A program made the position numbers and the translations under genes. DNA of 64,000 nucleotides from Salinisphaera hydrothermalis. GTDB lineage: Bacteria > Pseudomonadota > Gammaproteobacteria > Nevskiales > Salinisphaeraceae. Every line of letters starts with the position of its first letter. Position 1 is the stretch's first letter. Location of the stretch: NCBI RefSeq assembly GCF_040361195.1, contig NZ_APNE01000001.1; one strand, 5' to 3'. A model generated the notes under the pieces. That model was not told the DNA's origin and ran no database searches. It saw only the letters and a list, made by a program, of their open reading frames with translations. This document shows, one piece after another, positions 1 to 9,214 of this stretch.

Positions 1-1233
1 ATGGCTGATTTTCATCAGAACGGCATCATCACCACGCTGCATCGTCTGCACGAGCGGCCGATCGACGATCTGGAAAGCGAGCTCGCCAAGTATTCGCGGC
101 GGCGGCCGATGTCGCTGATCCTGCCGTGTTTATATTCGGAACTCGAAGGCGATGCGCTGCCGGCCATCGTCGAGGCCCTGGCCGACGTCGACTATCTGTC
201 CGAGATCATTATCGGCCTGGACGGCGCCAGCGCAGAGCAGTATGCCCATGCCCACGATTTCTTCAGCGGCCTTGGCCCGCGCCATCGCCTGCTCTGGAAC
301 GACGGTCCGCGCCTGCAATCGCTCTATGACCAGCTGGACAGCGAAGGGCTGGCGCCGGCGCGGCCGGGCAAGGGCGCCAACGTCTGGAATTGCATGGGGT
401 ATTTCCTCGCCTCCGGGCGCGGGCGCGTGCTTGCCATGCACGACTGCGATATCCGTACCTACAGCCGCGACCTGCTCGCGCGGCTGTTCTATCCGATGGT
501 GCATCCGAACTTTACCTACAAGTTCGCCAAGGGTTACTACGCACGGGTGGCCGAGGGCTCGATCAACGGCCGCGTGGTGCGGCTGTTCATGACGCCGATC
601 CTGCGCGCACTGACCACCGTGGTCGGCCATATGGATTATCTCGACTATATGGACAGCTTCCGCTATCCGTTGTCCGGCGAGTGCGCCATGAGCGCGTCGG
701 TGGCGGAATCGATCCGTATTCCCAGCGACTGGGGGCTGGAGGTGGGCATCCTCGCCGAAGTGCATCGCACCTACGGCCCGAACGCGGTCTGCCAGGTGGA
801 TATCGCCGATCGCTATGATCACAAGCATCAGGACGTCTCCACGCACGAGGCCAACAACGGCCTGGCCAAGATGAGCGCGGACATCGCCAAGGCGTTGTAT
901 CGCAAGCTCGCGACTTACGGCGTGACCATGAATCCGGAAACCATCCGCACCATCAAGGCGGTGTATCTGCGCAACGCGCTCGATGCGGTCGAACGGTTCT
1001 ATTTCGATGCCCAGATCAACGGCCTGACGCTCGATCGGCACAAGGAGGAGAAAACGGTCGAGGTGTTCGTCGAATCCATCATCAATGCCGGCGAGGAATA
1101 CCTGGCGAATCCGATGGAGGTGCCGTTCATGCCGACGTGGAATCGCGTACGCGCGGCGTTTCCGGATTTTCTGGATCACTTCTACGACGCCGTCGAGGCC
1201 GATCACGACGAGGCGGTCGGCAAGCGTCGGTAG
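1..1233 (+). CDS. gpgS: GpgS-like glucosyl-3-phosphoglycerate synthase (GT81-type glycosyltransferase)
   Basis: 410 residues. Likely transfers glucose from a nucleotide sugar to 3-phosphoglycerate, the first step to the compatible solute glucosylglycerate, in the cytosol. The opening MADFHQNG, the N-terminal segment with SLILPCLYSELEG (about residues 38-50), the acidic DCD metal/nucleotide-sugar motif in MHDCDI (about 147-152) and the late DIADRYDHKHQD stretch fit proteobacterial GpgS-type enzymes as I remember them. The frame opens with ATG at the first base of the window, so the ribosome binding site is not visible. A GH13_18 phosphorylase lies nearby, which supports the glucosylglycerate assignment. 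No phosphatase for the phosphorylated intermediate is in view. It could instead be another GT2/GT81 enzyme with a related acceptor. Confidence 0.72.
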   Translation: MADFHQNGIITTLHRLHERPIDDLESELAKYSRRRPMSLILPCLYSELEGDALPAIVEALADVDYLSEIIIGLDGASAEQYAHAHDFFSGLGPRHRLLWNDGPRLQSLYDQLDSEGLAPARPGKGANVWNCMGYFLASGRGRVLAMHDCDIRTYSRDLLARLFYPMVHPNFTYKFAKGYYARVAEGSINGRVVRLFMTPILRALTTVVGHMDYLDYMDSFRYPLSGECAMSASVAESIRIPSDWGLEVGILAEVHRTYGPNAVCQVDIADRYDHKHQDVSTHEANNGLAKMSADIAKALYRKLATYGVTMNPETIRTIKAVYLRNALDAVERFYFDAQINGLTLDRHKEEKTVEVFVESIINAGEEYLANPMEVPFMPTWNRVRAAFPDFLDHFYDAVEADHDEAVGKRR

Positions 1234-1379
1234 GTGTCGGACGCCAGAGTGTGTCCGCGGTGACGGGACCTTCGCGTATTCTGGAGCCCTGAGCCGGGCC
1301 GAGCCGGCGCTCGCGCGGTTGAATCGCGGCGTCGCGTCGACTGAGCCCGGGATTGAATCGTGTCGATCAGGAGTTGCCC

Positions 1380-1814
1380 ATGCGCCGTTTCGTGTCCGCC
1401 AGTCTGTTTGTGGGAGCCGTGCTTGCGATGCCGGCCGCTTTCGCGTCCGGTTCGGATGCGCTTTATCCGAGCCAGCTCCTCAAGAGCAAGCCAGCGCTCA
1501 AGACGCAATACGACAACCTGGTGGCGCCGATCCAGGCACAACACGGCTGGGTGAGTTCGATGGGCACCGAGACGCCGGTTTCGCGCATCACCATCGAAGG
1601 CGCCGACTATGCCGTGCTGTCGGGCTGCAAGCCGCACGATTGTTCCGGCGAGAGCCTGGTGAGCCTGATGACGCCGTCGTCCGACCAGGCCGTGGGCGCG
1701 CTCGTGGTCAATCAGGGCCAGCAGGCCATGGGCCCGAAATCCTCGAAGATCATCTGGCTCGGCCAGCCCGATCGGCCGCAGCGACGATTTATCGCCGCCT
1801 ATCTGTTTCGTTGA
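1380..1814 (+). CDS. ivy: Ivy-family inhibitor of vertebrate (C-type) lysozyme, periplasmic
   Basis: 144 residues with a Sec signal peptide (MRRF then a hydrophobic run, likely cleaved after AFA at about residue 20). The signature loop CKPHDC is present; in the Ivy family this loop plugs the lysozyme active site, and its two cysteines form a disulfide. Expected role: a periplasmic protein that protects peptidoglycan from lysozyme. Start chosen at 1380 because CAGGAG lies 6 bases upstream and the signal peptide begins there; an upstream in-frame ATG at 1353 would add ten unlikely residues. It lies between gpgS and the convergent phosphorylase gene, only 15 bases from the latter's stop, and has no obvious link to glucosylglycerate. 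Confidence 0.85.
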   Translation: MRRFVSASLFVGAVLAMPAAFASGSDALYPSQLLKSKPALKTQYDNLVAPIQAQHGWVSSMGTETPVSRITIEGADYAVLSGCKPHDCSGESLVSLMTPSSDQAVGALVVNQGQQAMGPKSSKIIWLGQPDRPQRRFIAAYLFR

Positions 1815-1829
1815 TCGGCCGCGCGGCGT

Positions 1830-3554
1830 TCAGTCGCTGATCCAGGCGATTTCATAGGGCGCCAGAGAGATCGTGCGCTGGGCGCCGCTGATCTGGGTGC
1901 CGGCCGTGACGTTGCGGCGTACGCGTGCTTCCGGAAGCATGTGGCCCGGCACTTTCACCGGTTTGTCGGTGACGTTGTGCAGGGCGAGGAGAGTCTGATC
2001 GCGCGTGGTGCGCTGCACGGCGAACAAAGACGGGCCCAGGTCGACGATCGACTGGGCCGCGTCGGGGTGGAACGCGGGCTGGCGAGCGCGGACTACCAGC
2101 AGCCGCTTGAGGCGCGCCAGCACGCGGGCATGCGGCGAATCGATGCTGAGCTGATAGTTGATCTCGCCGAGATCGTAGCGGCGCCGGTTGATGGAGCGGC
2201 TGTGGCCGGAGGCCTCGACGCCTTCCAGATCGTTGTGGGTGCCGACCAGGCTGTGGAAATACAGCGCCGGTATGCCGGCCAGCGCCATGGCGATCGCCTG
2301 GCTGACGACGAATCGATCGATATGGGTCGCGCTGTCGCGTTCCGCGGGCGCGCCGAGCAGGTCGTAATACGTGATGTTGAGTTCGTAGGGCCGCGTGCTG
2401 CCATCCGACATGGCGCGGGTCGAGACGAAGCCGCCGCGTTCGCGCGTGGTCTCGACCAGGACATCGCGCTCGGCGTCGGACAGGATGGTTTCCACCGAGC
2501 GCAGGCCGATGCCGTCGTGACTGGCGGTGAAATTGAGAAAATGACACCCGGGCGGCAGCGGCGGCAGGCTCGAGGCCCATTCCGTCAGGCGCGTGGCGTC
2601 GCCGGTGAGCAGGGTATAAGCGGCCAGCGGCGGCAGCACGAACTGATAGGCGACGTGGGCTTCGTCGCCATCGGTGAGATAGGAAATATTCTCGGCGTGC
2701 GGGACGTTGGTTTCGGTGATCAGCTGCAGCCCCGGCGCGTAGTACTCGAGGACCGCGCGGAAGAACTTGATCACCCGATGGGTCTGCCACAGATGGATGC
2801 AGGGGGTGCCGATCTCCTTCCACAGGAAGGCCACGGCGTCGAGGCGCAGCAGGCGTGCGCCGCGGGCGACATATTCGAAGATGATGTCGACGAATTCGTT
2901 CAGTACCTGTGGATTGGCGAAGTCGAGGTCGATCTGGTCGTCCGAGAAAGTCGCCCAGAGATGTTTCGTCCCCCGGGCCGTGACCACCTCGGCCAGCAGC
3001 GGGGTCGCCCGCGGCCGGACCACCGAGCGCAGGTCCGCGCTCGGGTCCACTTCGATGAAGTAATCGCGGCCCGGGTCGGCATCGGCGAGGTAGTGGGCGA
3101 ACCACACGCCCTTGCGCGAAGCATGGTTGAGCACGAGATCGAACATCAGCGGCTTGTCCTCGGCGAGCGCGGCAATGTCGCCCCAGTCGCCGAATTCGGG
3201 ATTGACCTCGCGATAGTTCATCACCGAAAAGCCTTCGTCCGAACTGTGCGGAAAGAACGGCAGGATATGCACGGCCGTGATCGCGTCGCCGATGTTCTGG
3301 GCGATGAAATCGCGCAGCGTGGCCAGGGGCGCTTCGCCCGGTCGCTGGACGATGTCGGGGTAGGTGATCATCAGGTTCAACGATTGATCGACCACCAGGC
3401 CGGTGTCGCGCGGCAGGCCGTGGCGGCGGGCCGATTCGGTCATCGCCTCGATGCAGTCGCGAGCGGCGCCGTCGCCGTAGAGCGGCGCGAGCCATTCGAT
3501 GAAGAGTTCCCGTTTGGCTTCATCGGGCGTGGCGCCTCGGACACGGTCGGTCAT
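1830..3554 (-). CDS. GH13_18 sugar phosphorylase, probably glucosylglycerate phosphorylase
   Basis: 574 residues from an ATG at 3554; a longer frame to 3626 adds a low-complexity leader I rejected. The alpha-amylase-clan catalytic residues are visible: nucleophile Asp in LLRLDAVAF, acid/base Glu in LITETNV, and transition-state stabiliser Asp in TASHDGIG. The family contains sucrose, sucrose-6-phosphate and glucosylglycerate phosphorylases; sucrose phosphorylases are usually nearer 490-500 residues, so the larger size favours the YcjM/glucosylglycerate branch. It would phosphorolyse glucosylglycerate to glucose-1-phosphate and glycerate when osmotic stress ends. Proximity to a GpgS-like gene supports this. 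Substrate specificity is inferred from context. Confidence 0.75.
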   Translation of the reverse strand: MTDRVRGATPDEAKRELFIEWLAPLYGDGAARDCIEAMTESARRHGLPRDTGLVVDQSLNLMITYPDIVQRPGEAPLATLRDFIAQNIGDAITAVHILPFFPHSSDEGFSVMNYREVNPEFGDWGDIAALAEDKPLMFDLVLNHASRKGVWFAHYLADADPGRDYFIEVDPSADLRSVVRPRATPLLAEVVTARGTKHLWATFSDDQIDLDFANPQVLNEFVDIIFEYVARGARLLRLDAVAFLWKEIGTPCIHLWQTHRVIKFFRAVLEYYAPGLQLITETNVPHAENISYLTDGDEAHVAYQFVLPPLAAYTLLTGDATRLTEWASSLPPLPPGCHFLNFTASHDGIGLRSVETILSDAERDVLVETTRERGGFVSTRAMSDGSTRPYELNITYYDLLGAPAERDSATHIDRFVVSQAIAMALAGIPALYFHSLVGTHNDLEGVEASGHSRSINRRRYDLGEINYQLSIDSPHARVLARLKRLLVVRARQPAFHPDAAQSIVDLGPSLFAVQRTTRDQTLLALHNVTDKPVKVPGHMLPEARVRRNVTAGTQISGAQRTISLAPYEIAWISD

Positions 3555-3800
3555 GGCATCAACCTGTTCTGAACTCGAGCATGCGGGTGGTGCGTGGCCA
3601 AGGGGCGATGCTCCAGTTTGGTGCAAGGGTGTGAAGGTGCGGGTCTACGCTCAATAGAACCAAAATACATACCAGACCGGCCGGCCCGGTTCACCGGGCG
3701 TTGCGAACCGCACTAATATGAAGGTCATGATCAACGGCAGCTCACGGCTTCGACAGCGGCAGGCGGCGCACGCGGGTGTGGCCGCAGGCGGAGGCTGGGC

Positions 3801-5174
3801 ATGCGGTTGTTGATCAAGACGCTGCTCTGGGGCGCGGCGGTGCTGGCGCTGCTCGGTGTGGGGGCCCCCTACGGCGTGGGCTGGCTGCTGGCCGGGCGTT
3901 TCGACCACGCTGTGGCCCATCTCGCGGTGCCGGGTTATCTTCAGGTGGTACGGCGCGATTTCCATCGCGGCTGGTTCGTCTCGCATGCGACCGTCGTGCT
4001 ACGGCCGATCGGGCCGTTGTGCCACACGAAACCGTGCCCGGTGATTACGCTCCACAGCCGCATCGATCACGGCCCGGTGGCCTGGGGCGCCGAGCCGGTG
4101 TCGCTGGTGCCGGTATGGGCCGTGGTGAAGACCCGGGCCGATCTGACCTCGCTCTGGCCGCGCTATGTCTTTTCGCCAGCGCCCGGCCCGTTGACGATCA
4201 CGTCGCGTATTCGCTGGGACAGCCGGGGGCAAGCGAACCTCTCGCTCGCCGGGGCCACGTTCGACGTCGCCCGCCAGAAGCCGGTGGCCCACGTCGAGAC
4301 CGCGACCGTCTCGGGTGATCTGGAATCCGGCATCATGGGGCGTCGTATCGAGGGGCTCGACCTGGATTGGCCATCGTTTTCGCTGGTTCGCCAATCCGCT
4401 GGCCATCTGGGCTGGCGCCACGTGCATTTTCAGGCCCGCCCCGCCGCCGATGGCGACCTGGCCAACCGTCAATTGAGCGCCGATTCGGTCACTCTGGATG
4501 ATGGCCGGGGGCAGGCCACCCGACTCACCGGGTTGAAGCTGACGACTCGACGCCCGTCGCCGGATACGACCGCGGTGTCGTTGCGTATCGACAAGCTGGT
4601 GCTGCCGGATAACACCCAGGGCACGTTGATTGTCGATGGCCGGCAGCATGGCATGCGCGCACTCGCGTGGGCGACGCTGCCCAGCCGCTGGACTCAGCTC
4701 GGCGGCTGGTCGGGCGGCGCCTTGAACGCGCCCGAGCTTTATCGCGATGTCGTGCCCGCTCTGTTTCCGCCGGGCTCGCGGCTCCGGATCGGCCGGTTCG
4801 AGCTGGCGACCCGTGACGGGGCGATCCGTGCTCAGGCGCGTATTCATACGCCGAAGGATTTCAAACCACCGACGGGCGCGGTGGGGCTGTTGTCGCAGCT
4901 GGATGCGCAGCTGCAATTATCGTTCCCGCGGCCGGTGCTGCGGCGTCTGATTCAGCGTACGCTCGGGCCAGCCGAGCGTGCCCGGCCCGGGCCCGCGATC
5001 GATGCGCGCCTTGAGACGCTGACGGCCCGCGATCTGATCGCGCCGGTCGACGACGGCAAGCGATATCGCCTGGATCTGGTGTTGCACGGCGGGCAGATGA
5101 CGATCAACGGCCGCAACCGGGCGCAATGGCGGTCATTGGTCGAGCAACTGCAGGCTGCGGCCCAAGGGCTTTGA
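3801..5174 (+). CDS. DUF945 (YdgA-like) family protein, inner-membrane anchored
   Basis: 457 residues. One N-terminal membrane segment (about residues 5-30, small and hydrophobic, LLWGAAVLALLGVG) followed by a long periplasmic, beta-rich domain. The early RRDFHRGWFVSHATVVL and IDHGPVAWGAEP segments resemble the repeated short/long beta patterns and 'HGP' motif of DUF945/YdgA proteins, whose molecular function is not established. CGGAGG six bases upstream supports the ATG at 3801. It is divergent from the phosphorylase gene (246 bases between starts) and followed by 302 bases before mnmG. Confidence 0.6.
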   Translation: MRLLIKTLLWGAAVLALLGVGAPYGVGWLLAGRFDHAVAHLAVPGYLQVVRRDFHRGWFVSHATVVLRPIGPLCHTKPCPVITLHSRIDHGPVAWGAEPVSLVPVWAVVKTRADLTSLWPRYVFSPAPGPLTITSRIRWDSRGQANLSLAGATFDVARQKPVAHVETATVSGDLESGIMGRRIEGLDLDWPSFSLVRQSAGHLGWRHVHFQARPAADGDLANRQLSADSVTLDDGRGQATRLTGLKLTTRRPSPDTTAVSLRIDKLVLPDNTQGTLIVDGRQHGMRALAWATLPSRWTQLGGWSGGALNAPELYRDVVPALFPPGSRLRIGRFELATRDGAIRAQARIHTPKDFKPPTGAVGLLSQLDAQLQLSFPRPVLRRLIQRTLGPAERARPGPAIDARLETLTARDLIAPVDDGKRYRLDLVLHGGQMTINGRNRAQWRSLVEQLQAAAQGL

Positions 5175-5353
5175 CGGGGCGTTGCGATACCCGGCGAGTA
5201 CGGGCCGGATAATCGTCGTATTTGGGCGTAAACCACCCGCGGAATGCGGAAAGAATATTGAACGATACGCCAGCGAGCGCCGCGCGTATCGGCCGGTTCA
5301 GAGCGGCTGGCTGAAAATCGGGCCGATTCGTCTCGGGGTCTTGAACGAGGCGT

Positions 5354-5359
5354 TATAAT
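5354..5359 (+). promoter_or_regulatory. perfect -10 hexamer upstream of mnmG
   Basis: TATAAT is exact. At a 17-base spacing the -35 position reads TCTCGG, which is poor, so strength is uncertain. Transcription would begin near 5366, giving a leader of about 110 bases before mnmG. The 5175-5353 stretch upstream shows nothing else I can name. Confidence 0.5.
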
Positions 5360-5369
5360 CTCGCGTCTT

Positions 5370-5480
5370 ATGAACCCCGGCGACGATTCGCCGACCGTCT
5401 TTGAGACGGTAGTGCAGCGCGCCATCGCGCCTGCCGACCCATACGAACAACAGGCCCGTAACGGGCACGTATTGCCATGA
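5370..5480 (+). CDS. possible near-leaderless 36-codon upstream ORF overlapping mnmG
   Basis: ATG at 5370 lies only about four bases beyond the expected start of transcription and opens a frame that ends in a TGA overlapping the mnmG start codon (ATGA at 5477-5480). Third codon positions are moderately GC-rich, as in real genes here. I recognise no protein motif. The same DNA contains three small hairpins: 5394-5410 (7-bp stem, TTG loop), 5414-5434 (one bulge) and 5454-5466 (5-bp stem, TAA loop). It may be a leader peptide coupling translation into mnmG, or only a chance frame in a structured 5' UTR. Confidence 0.3.
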   Translation: MNPGDDSPTVFETVVQRAIAPADPYEQQARNGHVLP

Positions 5481-7393
5481 TTCAGAGCCAGACTCAGTTC
5501 GACGTCATCGTGGTCGGCGGCGGCCACGCCGGCACCGAGGCTGCGACCGCAGCGGCCCGGGCCGGATCGCGCACGCTGCTGCTGACCGACAACATCGAAA
5601 CCATCGGGCAAATGTCCTGCAATCCCGCCATCGGCGGCATCGGCAAGGGGCATCTCGTACGCGAAATCGATGCGCTCGGTGGGGTGATGGCGCGCGCGGC
5701 CGACTGCGGCGGCATTCAGTTCCGGCGGCTCAATGCGCGCAAGGGCCCGGCCGTGCGCGCCACGCGGGCCCAAGCCGATCGCGCGCTGTACAAGGCCGCG
5801 GTCCGCGAAATAGTCGAAAACCAGCCGAACCTGCACCTGTTCCAGCAGTCGGTGGCCGACCTGATCGTGGACAACGGACACGTGGCCGGCGTGATGACGG
5901 CCATGGGACTGGCGTTCCACGCGCCGACGGTGGTGTTGACGGTGGGCACCTTCCTCGGCGGCACGATCCACGTGGGCGAGAAGCGCTTCGGCGGCGGCCG
6001 GGCCGGCGATGCGCCCTCCAATGCACTGGCCGAGCGTCTGCGGGCGCTGGACCTGCCGGTCGGCCGGCTCAAGACCGGTACGCCGCCGCGTATCGATGCC
6101 AAGTCGATCGATTATTCGCGGCTGGCCGAACAGCCGGGCGACGATCCGGCGCCGGTGTTTTCGTTCATGGGCACCCGCGCCGAGCATCCGCGCCAGATTC
6201 CCTGCCACATCACTTATACCAACGAGCGCACGCACGCGATCATCCGCGAGCGGCTGCACGAATCGGCGATCTATTCCGGGGCGATCGATTCCAACGGGCC
6301 GCGTTATTGCCCGTCGATCGAGGACAAGATCGTGCGCTTTGCCGACAAGGCGTCGCACCAGATCTTCATCGAGCCCGAGGGGCTGACGGCGGCCGAGGTC
6401 TACCCCAACGGGATTTCGACCAGTCTGTCGTTCGAGACCCAGCTCGCGCTGGTGCGCACCATCGAGGGCTTCGAGAACGCCCACATCACGCGCCCGGGCT
6501 ATGCCATCGAATACGACTACTTCGATCCGAGGGCGCTGAACCACAGCCTGGAAACGAAAGCGATCGGCGGACTGTATTTCGCCGGCCAGATCAACGGCAC
6601 CACCGGCTACGAGGAAGCCGCCGCGCAGGGGCTGCTGGCCGGTATCAACGCGGCCCGCGCGGCTGCTGGCCATGCCGCGTGGTGGCCGGGCCGGCACGAA
6701 GCCTATATCGGCGTGCTGGTGGACGATCTGATCACCCGCGGCACGATCGAGCCGTATCGCATGTTCACCTCCAGAGCCGAGCATCGGCTGTTGTTGCGCG
6801 AAGACAACGCCGATGAGCGGCTGACGCCGGTCGGGCGCGATCTCGGCGTGGTCGACGATGCCCGCTGGTCGGCGTTCACCGCCAAGCGCGAGGCGATCGT
6901 CGCCGAGCAGTCGCGGCTCGCCGCCATCACGATCAAGCCGCACGACCTCGGCGAGGACCAGGGGGCGGCGCTACTCGGCAGTGCATTGAAGGAAGCCACG
7001 CCCGCGGCCGATCTGCTCAAGCGCCCCGGGATCGGGCATGCCGATCTGGCCGGGCTGGCGATGATCGGGCCGGCGAACACCGGCGCGTTGTCGGCCGAGG
7101 CCTCGGCGGCCGTGGGCGAGCAGGTCGAGATTCAGGCCAAGTACGCCGGCTATATCGCGCGCCAGGCCGAGGAAATCGAGCGCGCCGCGGCGCACGAGGC
7201 CACGCCATTGCCGGCCGACATCGATTACGCCGCGGTCACCGGCTTGTCCAACGAACTGACCGGCAAGCTGTCCGAGGTGCGTCCGGCGACCATCGGTCAG
7301 GCCGCGCGGATTCCGGGCATGACGCCGGCTGCCATTTCGTTGTTGCTGGTACACCTCAAGAAATCCGGCGCGAAACTTGCTAAGAGCGCGTAG
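5477..7393 (+). CDS. mnmG: MnmG (GidA), tRNA uridine 5-carboxymethylaminomethyl modification enzyme
   Basis: 638 residues, about the usual length. With MnmE it installs the cmnm5 group on wobble U34 of certain tRNAs, using FAD and methylene-THF. The N-terminal dinucleotide-binding motif VVGGGHAGTEAA (about residues 12-23), the family motif CNPAIGGIGKGHLVREIDAL (about 48-67) and the GTTGYEEAAAQGL segment are clear. No convincing Shine-Dalgarno precedes the ATG; an in-frame TAA at 5459 excludes an N-terminal extension. In many gammaproteobacteria rsmG, parA and parB follow mnmG; here the next gene is an oligopeptide-binding lipoprotein, so that order is broken. Confidence 0.97.
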   Translation: MIQSQTQFDVIVVGGGHAGTEAATAAARAGSRTLLLTDNIETIGQMSCNPAIGGIGKGHLVREIDALGGVMARAADCGGIQFRRLNARKGPAVRATRAQADRALYKAAVREIVENQPNLHLFQQSVADLIVDNGHVAGVMTAMGLAFHAPTVVLTVGTFLGGTIHVGEKRFGGGRAGDAPSNALAERLRALDLPVGRLKTGTPPRIDAKSIDYSRLAEQPGDDPAPVFSFMGTRAEHPRQIPCHITYTNERTHAIIRERLHESAIYSGAIDSNGPRYCPSIEDKIVRFADKASHQIFIEPEGLTAAEVYPNGISTSLSFETQLALVRTIEGFENAHITRPGYAIEYDYFDPRALNHSLETKAIGGLYFAGQINGTTGYEEAAAQGLLAGINAARAAAGHAAWWPGRHEAYIGVLVDDLITRGTIEPYRMFTSRAEHRLLLREDNADERLTPVGRDLGVVDDARWSAFTAKREAIVAEQSRLAAITIKPHDLGEDQGAALLGSALKEATPAADLLKRPGIGHADLAGLAMIGPANTGALSAEASAAVGEQVEIQAKYAGYIARQAEEIERAAAHEATPLPADIDYAAVTGLSNELTGKLSEVRPATIGQAARIPGMTPAAISLLLVHLKKSGAKLAKSA

Positions 7394-7415
7394 TCCGTAT
7401 TGCGGTGCATGACTG

Positions 7416-7437
7416 GACGAAGCCTAGCCCCTTCGTC
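7416..7437 (+). other. inverted repeat downstream of mnmG
   Basis: GACGAAG (7416-7422) pairs with CTTCGTC (7431-7437) across an 8-base loop, 22 bases after the mnmG stop. No T run follows, so a factor-independent terminator is doubtful. Confidence 0.25.
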
Positions 7438-7505
7438 GAGGTCGCGGCCCGCCGTCGTTTGTTTGGTATAGGCTGCCCGGTGTCCGGAGCCTGATGAGGG
7501 GTGCT

Positions 7506-9164
7506 ATGCGTCGACTTCGCATTATCAGCGTTGCGCTGCTGGTCTGTATCGGGCTAGTGGGTTGCGGCAGCGGCGAAGATCATAAATTCCCCAATCGCAT
7601 CAGCCCCGATATCGGTCCTGACGGCACCAAGACCCTGCGCAAGGGCAATGGTGCCGAGCCGCAGACGCTGGACCCGGCCCAGGCCTCGGGGGTACCGGCA
7701 GCCAACGTGCTCTACGACATGTACGAGGGGCTGGTTACCTATTCGCGGACCGGTGACGTCATTCCCGGCGTCGCCAAATCCTGGGACGTCAGCGACGACG
7801 GCAAGACCTATATCTTCCATCTGCGCCACGATGCGCGCTGGTCCAATGGCAAGCCGGTGACCGCCCAGGATTTCGTGTTCAGCCTGCGGCGGGCGGTCGC
7901 GCCGGCCACGGCTTCACCGTATGCCGATATCCATTCGCCGATCGTGAATGCCTCGGCGATCACGTCCGGCAAGAAGGATCCGAGCACACTGGGCGTGACG
8001 GCCATCGATGCGCATACACTCAAGATCCAGCTGCACGACCGCACGCCGTTCTTTCTACAGACGCTGGCGCATCCGAGCAGTTATCCGGTGTATCCGCCAG
8101 CGGTGAAGCAATGGGGTAACCAATTTACCCAGCCGGCCCATGCCGTGAGCGACGGCGCGTACGTACTCAAGAGTTGGCAGGTCAACAACAAGATCGTGCT
8201 CACGCGCAATCGCTATTATCGGGATAACAAGGACACGAAGATCGATCGGGTCGTCTACTACCCGATCGGCGACAGCAATTCAGAGCTGTCGCGCTACCAG
8301 TCGGGCGCGCTGGATTTCACCTATAGCGCGCCGAGCTCCAAGCTCGAGGCGATCCACAAGCACATCCCGAAGCAGATGCATGCGGTGCCCGGTCTGGGGC
8401 TGTACTACCTCGGTTTCAACGTCACGCGACCGCCGTTCAAGGACAATCCGAAACTGCGCATGGCGCTGTCCATGGCGCTGGATCGACGCATCATCGTCCA
8501 GAAGATCCTGCGCGGCGGACAGCCGCCGGGATTTTCGTACATCCCGGGCGACATGCACGGCTACGACAGCGTGACCTATCCGTGGACGAACTGGCCGGAC
8601 AAGAAGCGCGAGGCCATGGCGCGCAAGCTCTATCACGAGGCCGGCTATTCCAAGGATCATCCGCTCAAGGTCAAGCTGTTGTATCCGTCCAGCGAGTCGA
8701 ACAAGCAGATCGCGATCGTGGCGTCGGCCATGTGGCGGCGCGTGCTGGGGGCCGACGTCATTCCCTGGAACCAGGAATGGAAGGTCTATCTGTCGACCGT
8801 GCACCGACATATCGATACGACGCTGTTCTTTGCCGGCTGGATTGGCGATTACCAAGACCCGAACACCTTCCTGTCGATCCTGAATTCGCATTCCGGCAAC
8901 AACGAGCCCGGCTGGGACAACGCCGCGTACGATCGACTGCAGTCGGCCTCTGAGCACATGCCGAACGGGCCGCAGCGCACCGCCGTGATGCACAAGGCCG
9001 AGGCCTTGATTCTCAAGCAGAATCCGGTGGTGCCGCTGTGGTTCGTCACGAATCACCACCTGATCAAGCCGTATGTAAAAGGCTTCGTCGGCAATCCGCT
9101 GGATGTGTATCTCACCCGCTATCTGAATATCGTGCCAGCCGGGCATAAAGGCGGGGGCTCGTGA
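7506..9164 (+). CDS. oppA: OppA-like peptide-binding lipoprotein (SBP_bac_5)
   Basis: 552 residues from 7506; an ATG at 7494 is an alternative. The start at 7506 is preceded by GAGGGG and gives a compact lipoprotein signal ending in the lipobox LVGC. Family 5 features follow: GAEPQTLDPAQASG near the N-terminus, FHLRHDARWSNGKPVTAQDFVFSLRR-type text (about 100-125) and a C-terminal region with NPVVPLWF. It should deliver oligopeptides in the periplasm to the OppBC channel encoded just downstream. First gene of oppABCD. Exact ligand (oligo- or dipeptide, murein peptide, other) cannot be read from sequence. Confidence 0.9.
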   Translation: MRRLRIISVALLVCIGLVGCGSGEDHKFPNRISPDIGPDGTKTLRKGNGAEPQTLDPAQASGVPAANVLYDMYEGLVTYSRTGDVIPGVAKSWDVSDDGKTYIFHLRHDARWSNGKPVTAQDFVFSLRRAVAPATASPYADIHSPIVNASAITSGKKDPSTLGVTAIDAHTLKIQLHDRTPFFLQTLAHPSSYPVYPPAVKQWGNQFTQPAHAVSDGAYVLKSWQVNNKIVLTRNRYYRDNKDTKIDRVVYYPIGDSNSELSRYQSGALDFTYSAPSSKLEAIHKHIPKQMHAVPGLGLYYLGFNVTRPPFKDNPKLRMALSMALDRRIIVQKILRGGQPPGFSYIPGDMHGYDSVTYPWTNWPDKKREAMARKLYHEAGYSKDHPLKVKLLYPSSESNKQIAIVASAMWRRVLGADVIPWNQEWKVYLSTVHRHIDTTLFFAGWIGDYQDPNTFLSILNSHSGNNEPGWDNAAYDRLQSASEHMPNGPQRTAVMHKAEALILKQNPVVPLWFVTNHHLIKPYVKGFVGNPLDVYLTRYLNIVPAGHKGGGS

Positions 9165-9214
9165 TCCGCTGCCCGATTCTTTCGCCCAACCGTCTGTTTC
9201 AGGGAGCGTTGTAG

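Noticed and set aside
1941..3572. 543-codon + strand open frame opposite the phosphorylase
   Set aside because: Antisense shadow of a gene with intact GH13 catalytic motifs.
4952..6943. 663-codon minus-strand open frame across the mnmG region
   Set aside because: Antisense shadow of mnmG in GC-rich DNA: its text is R/G/H-rich without motifs, and mnmG is certain.
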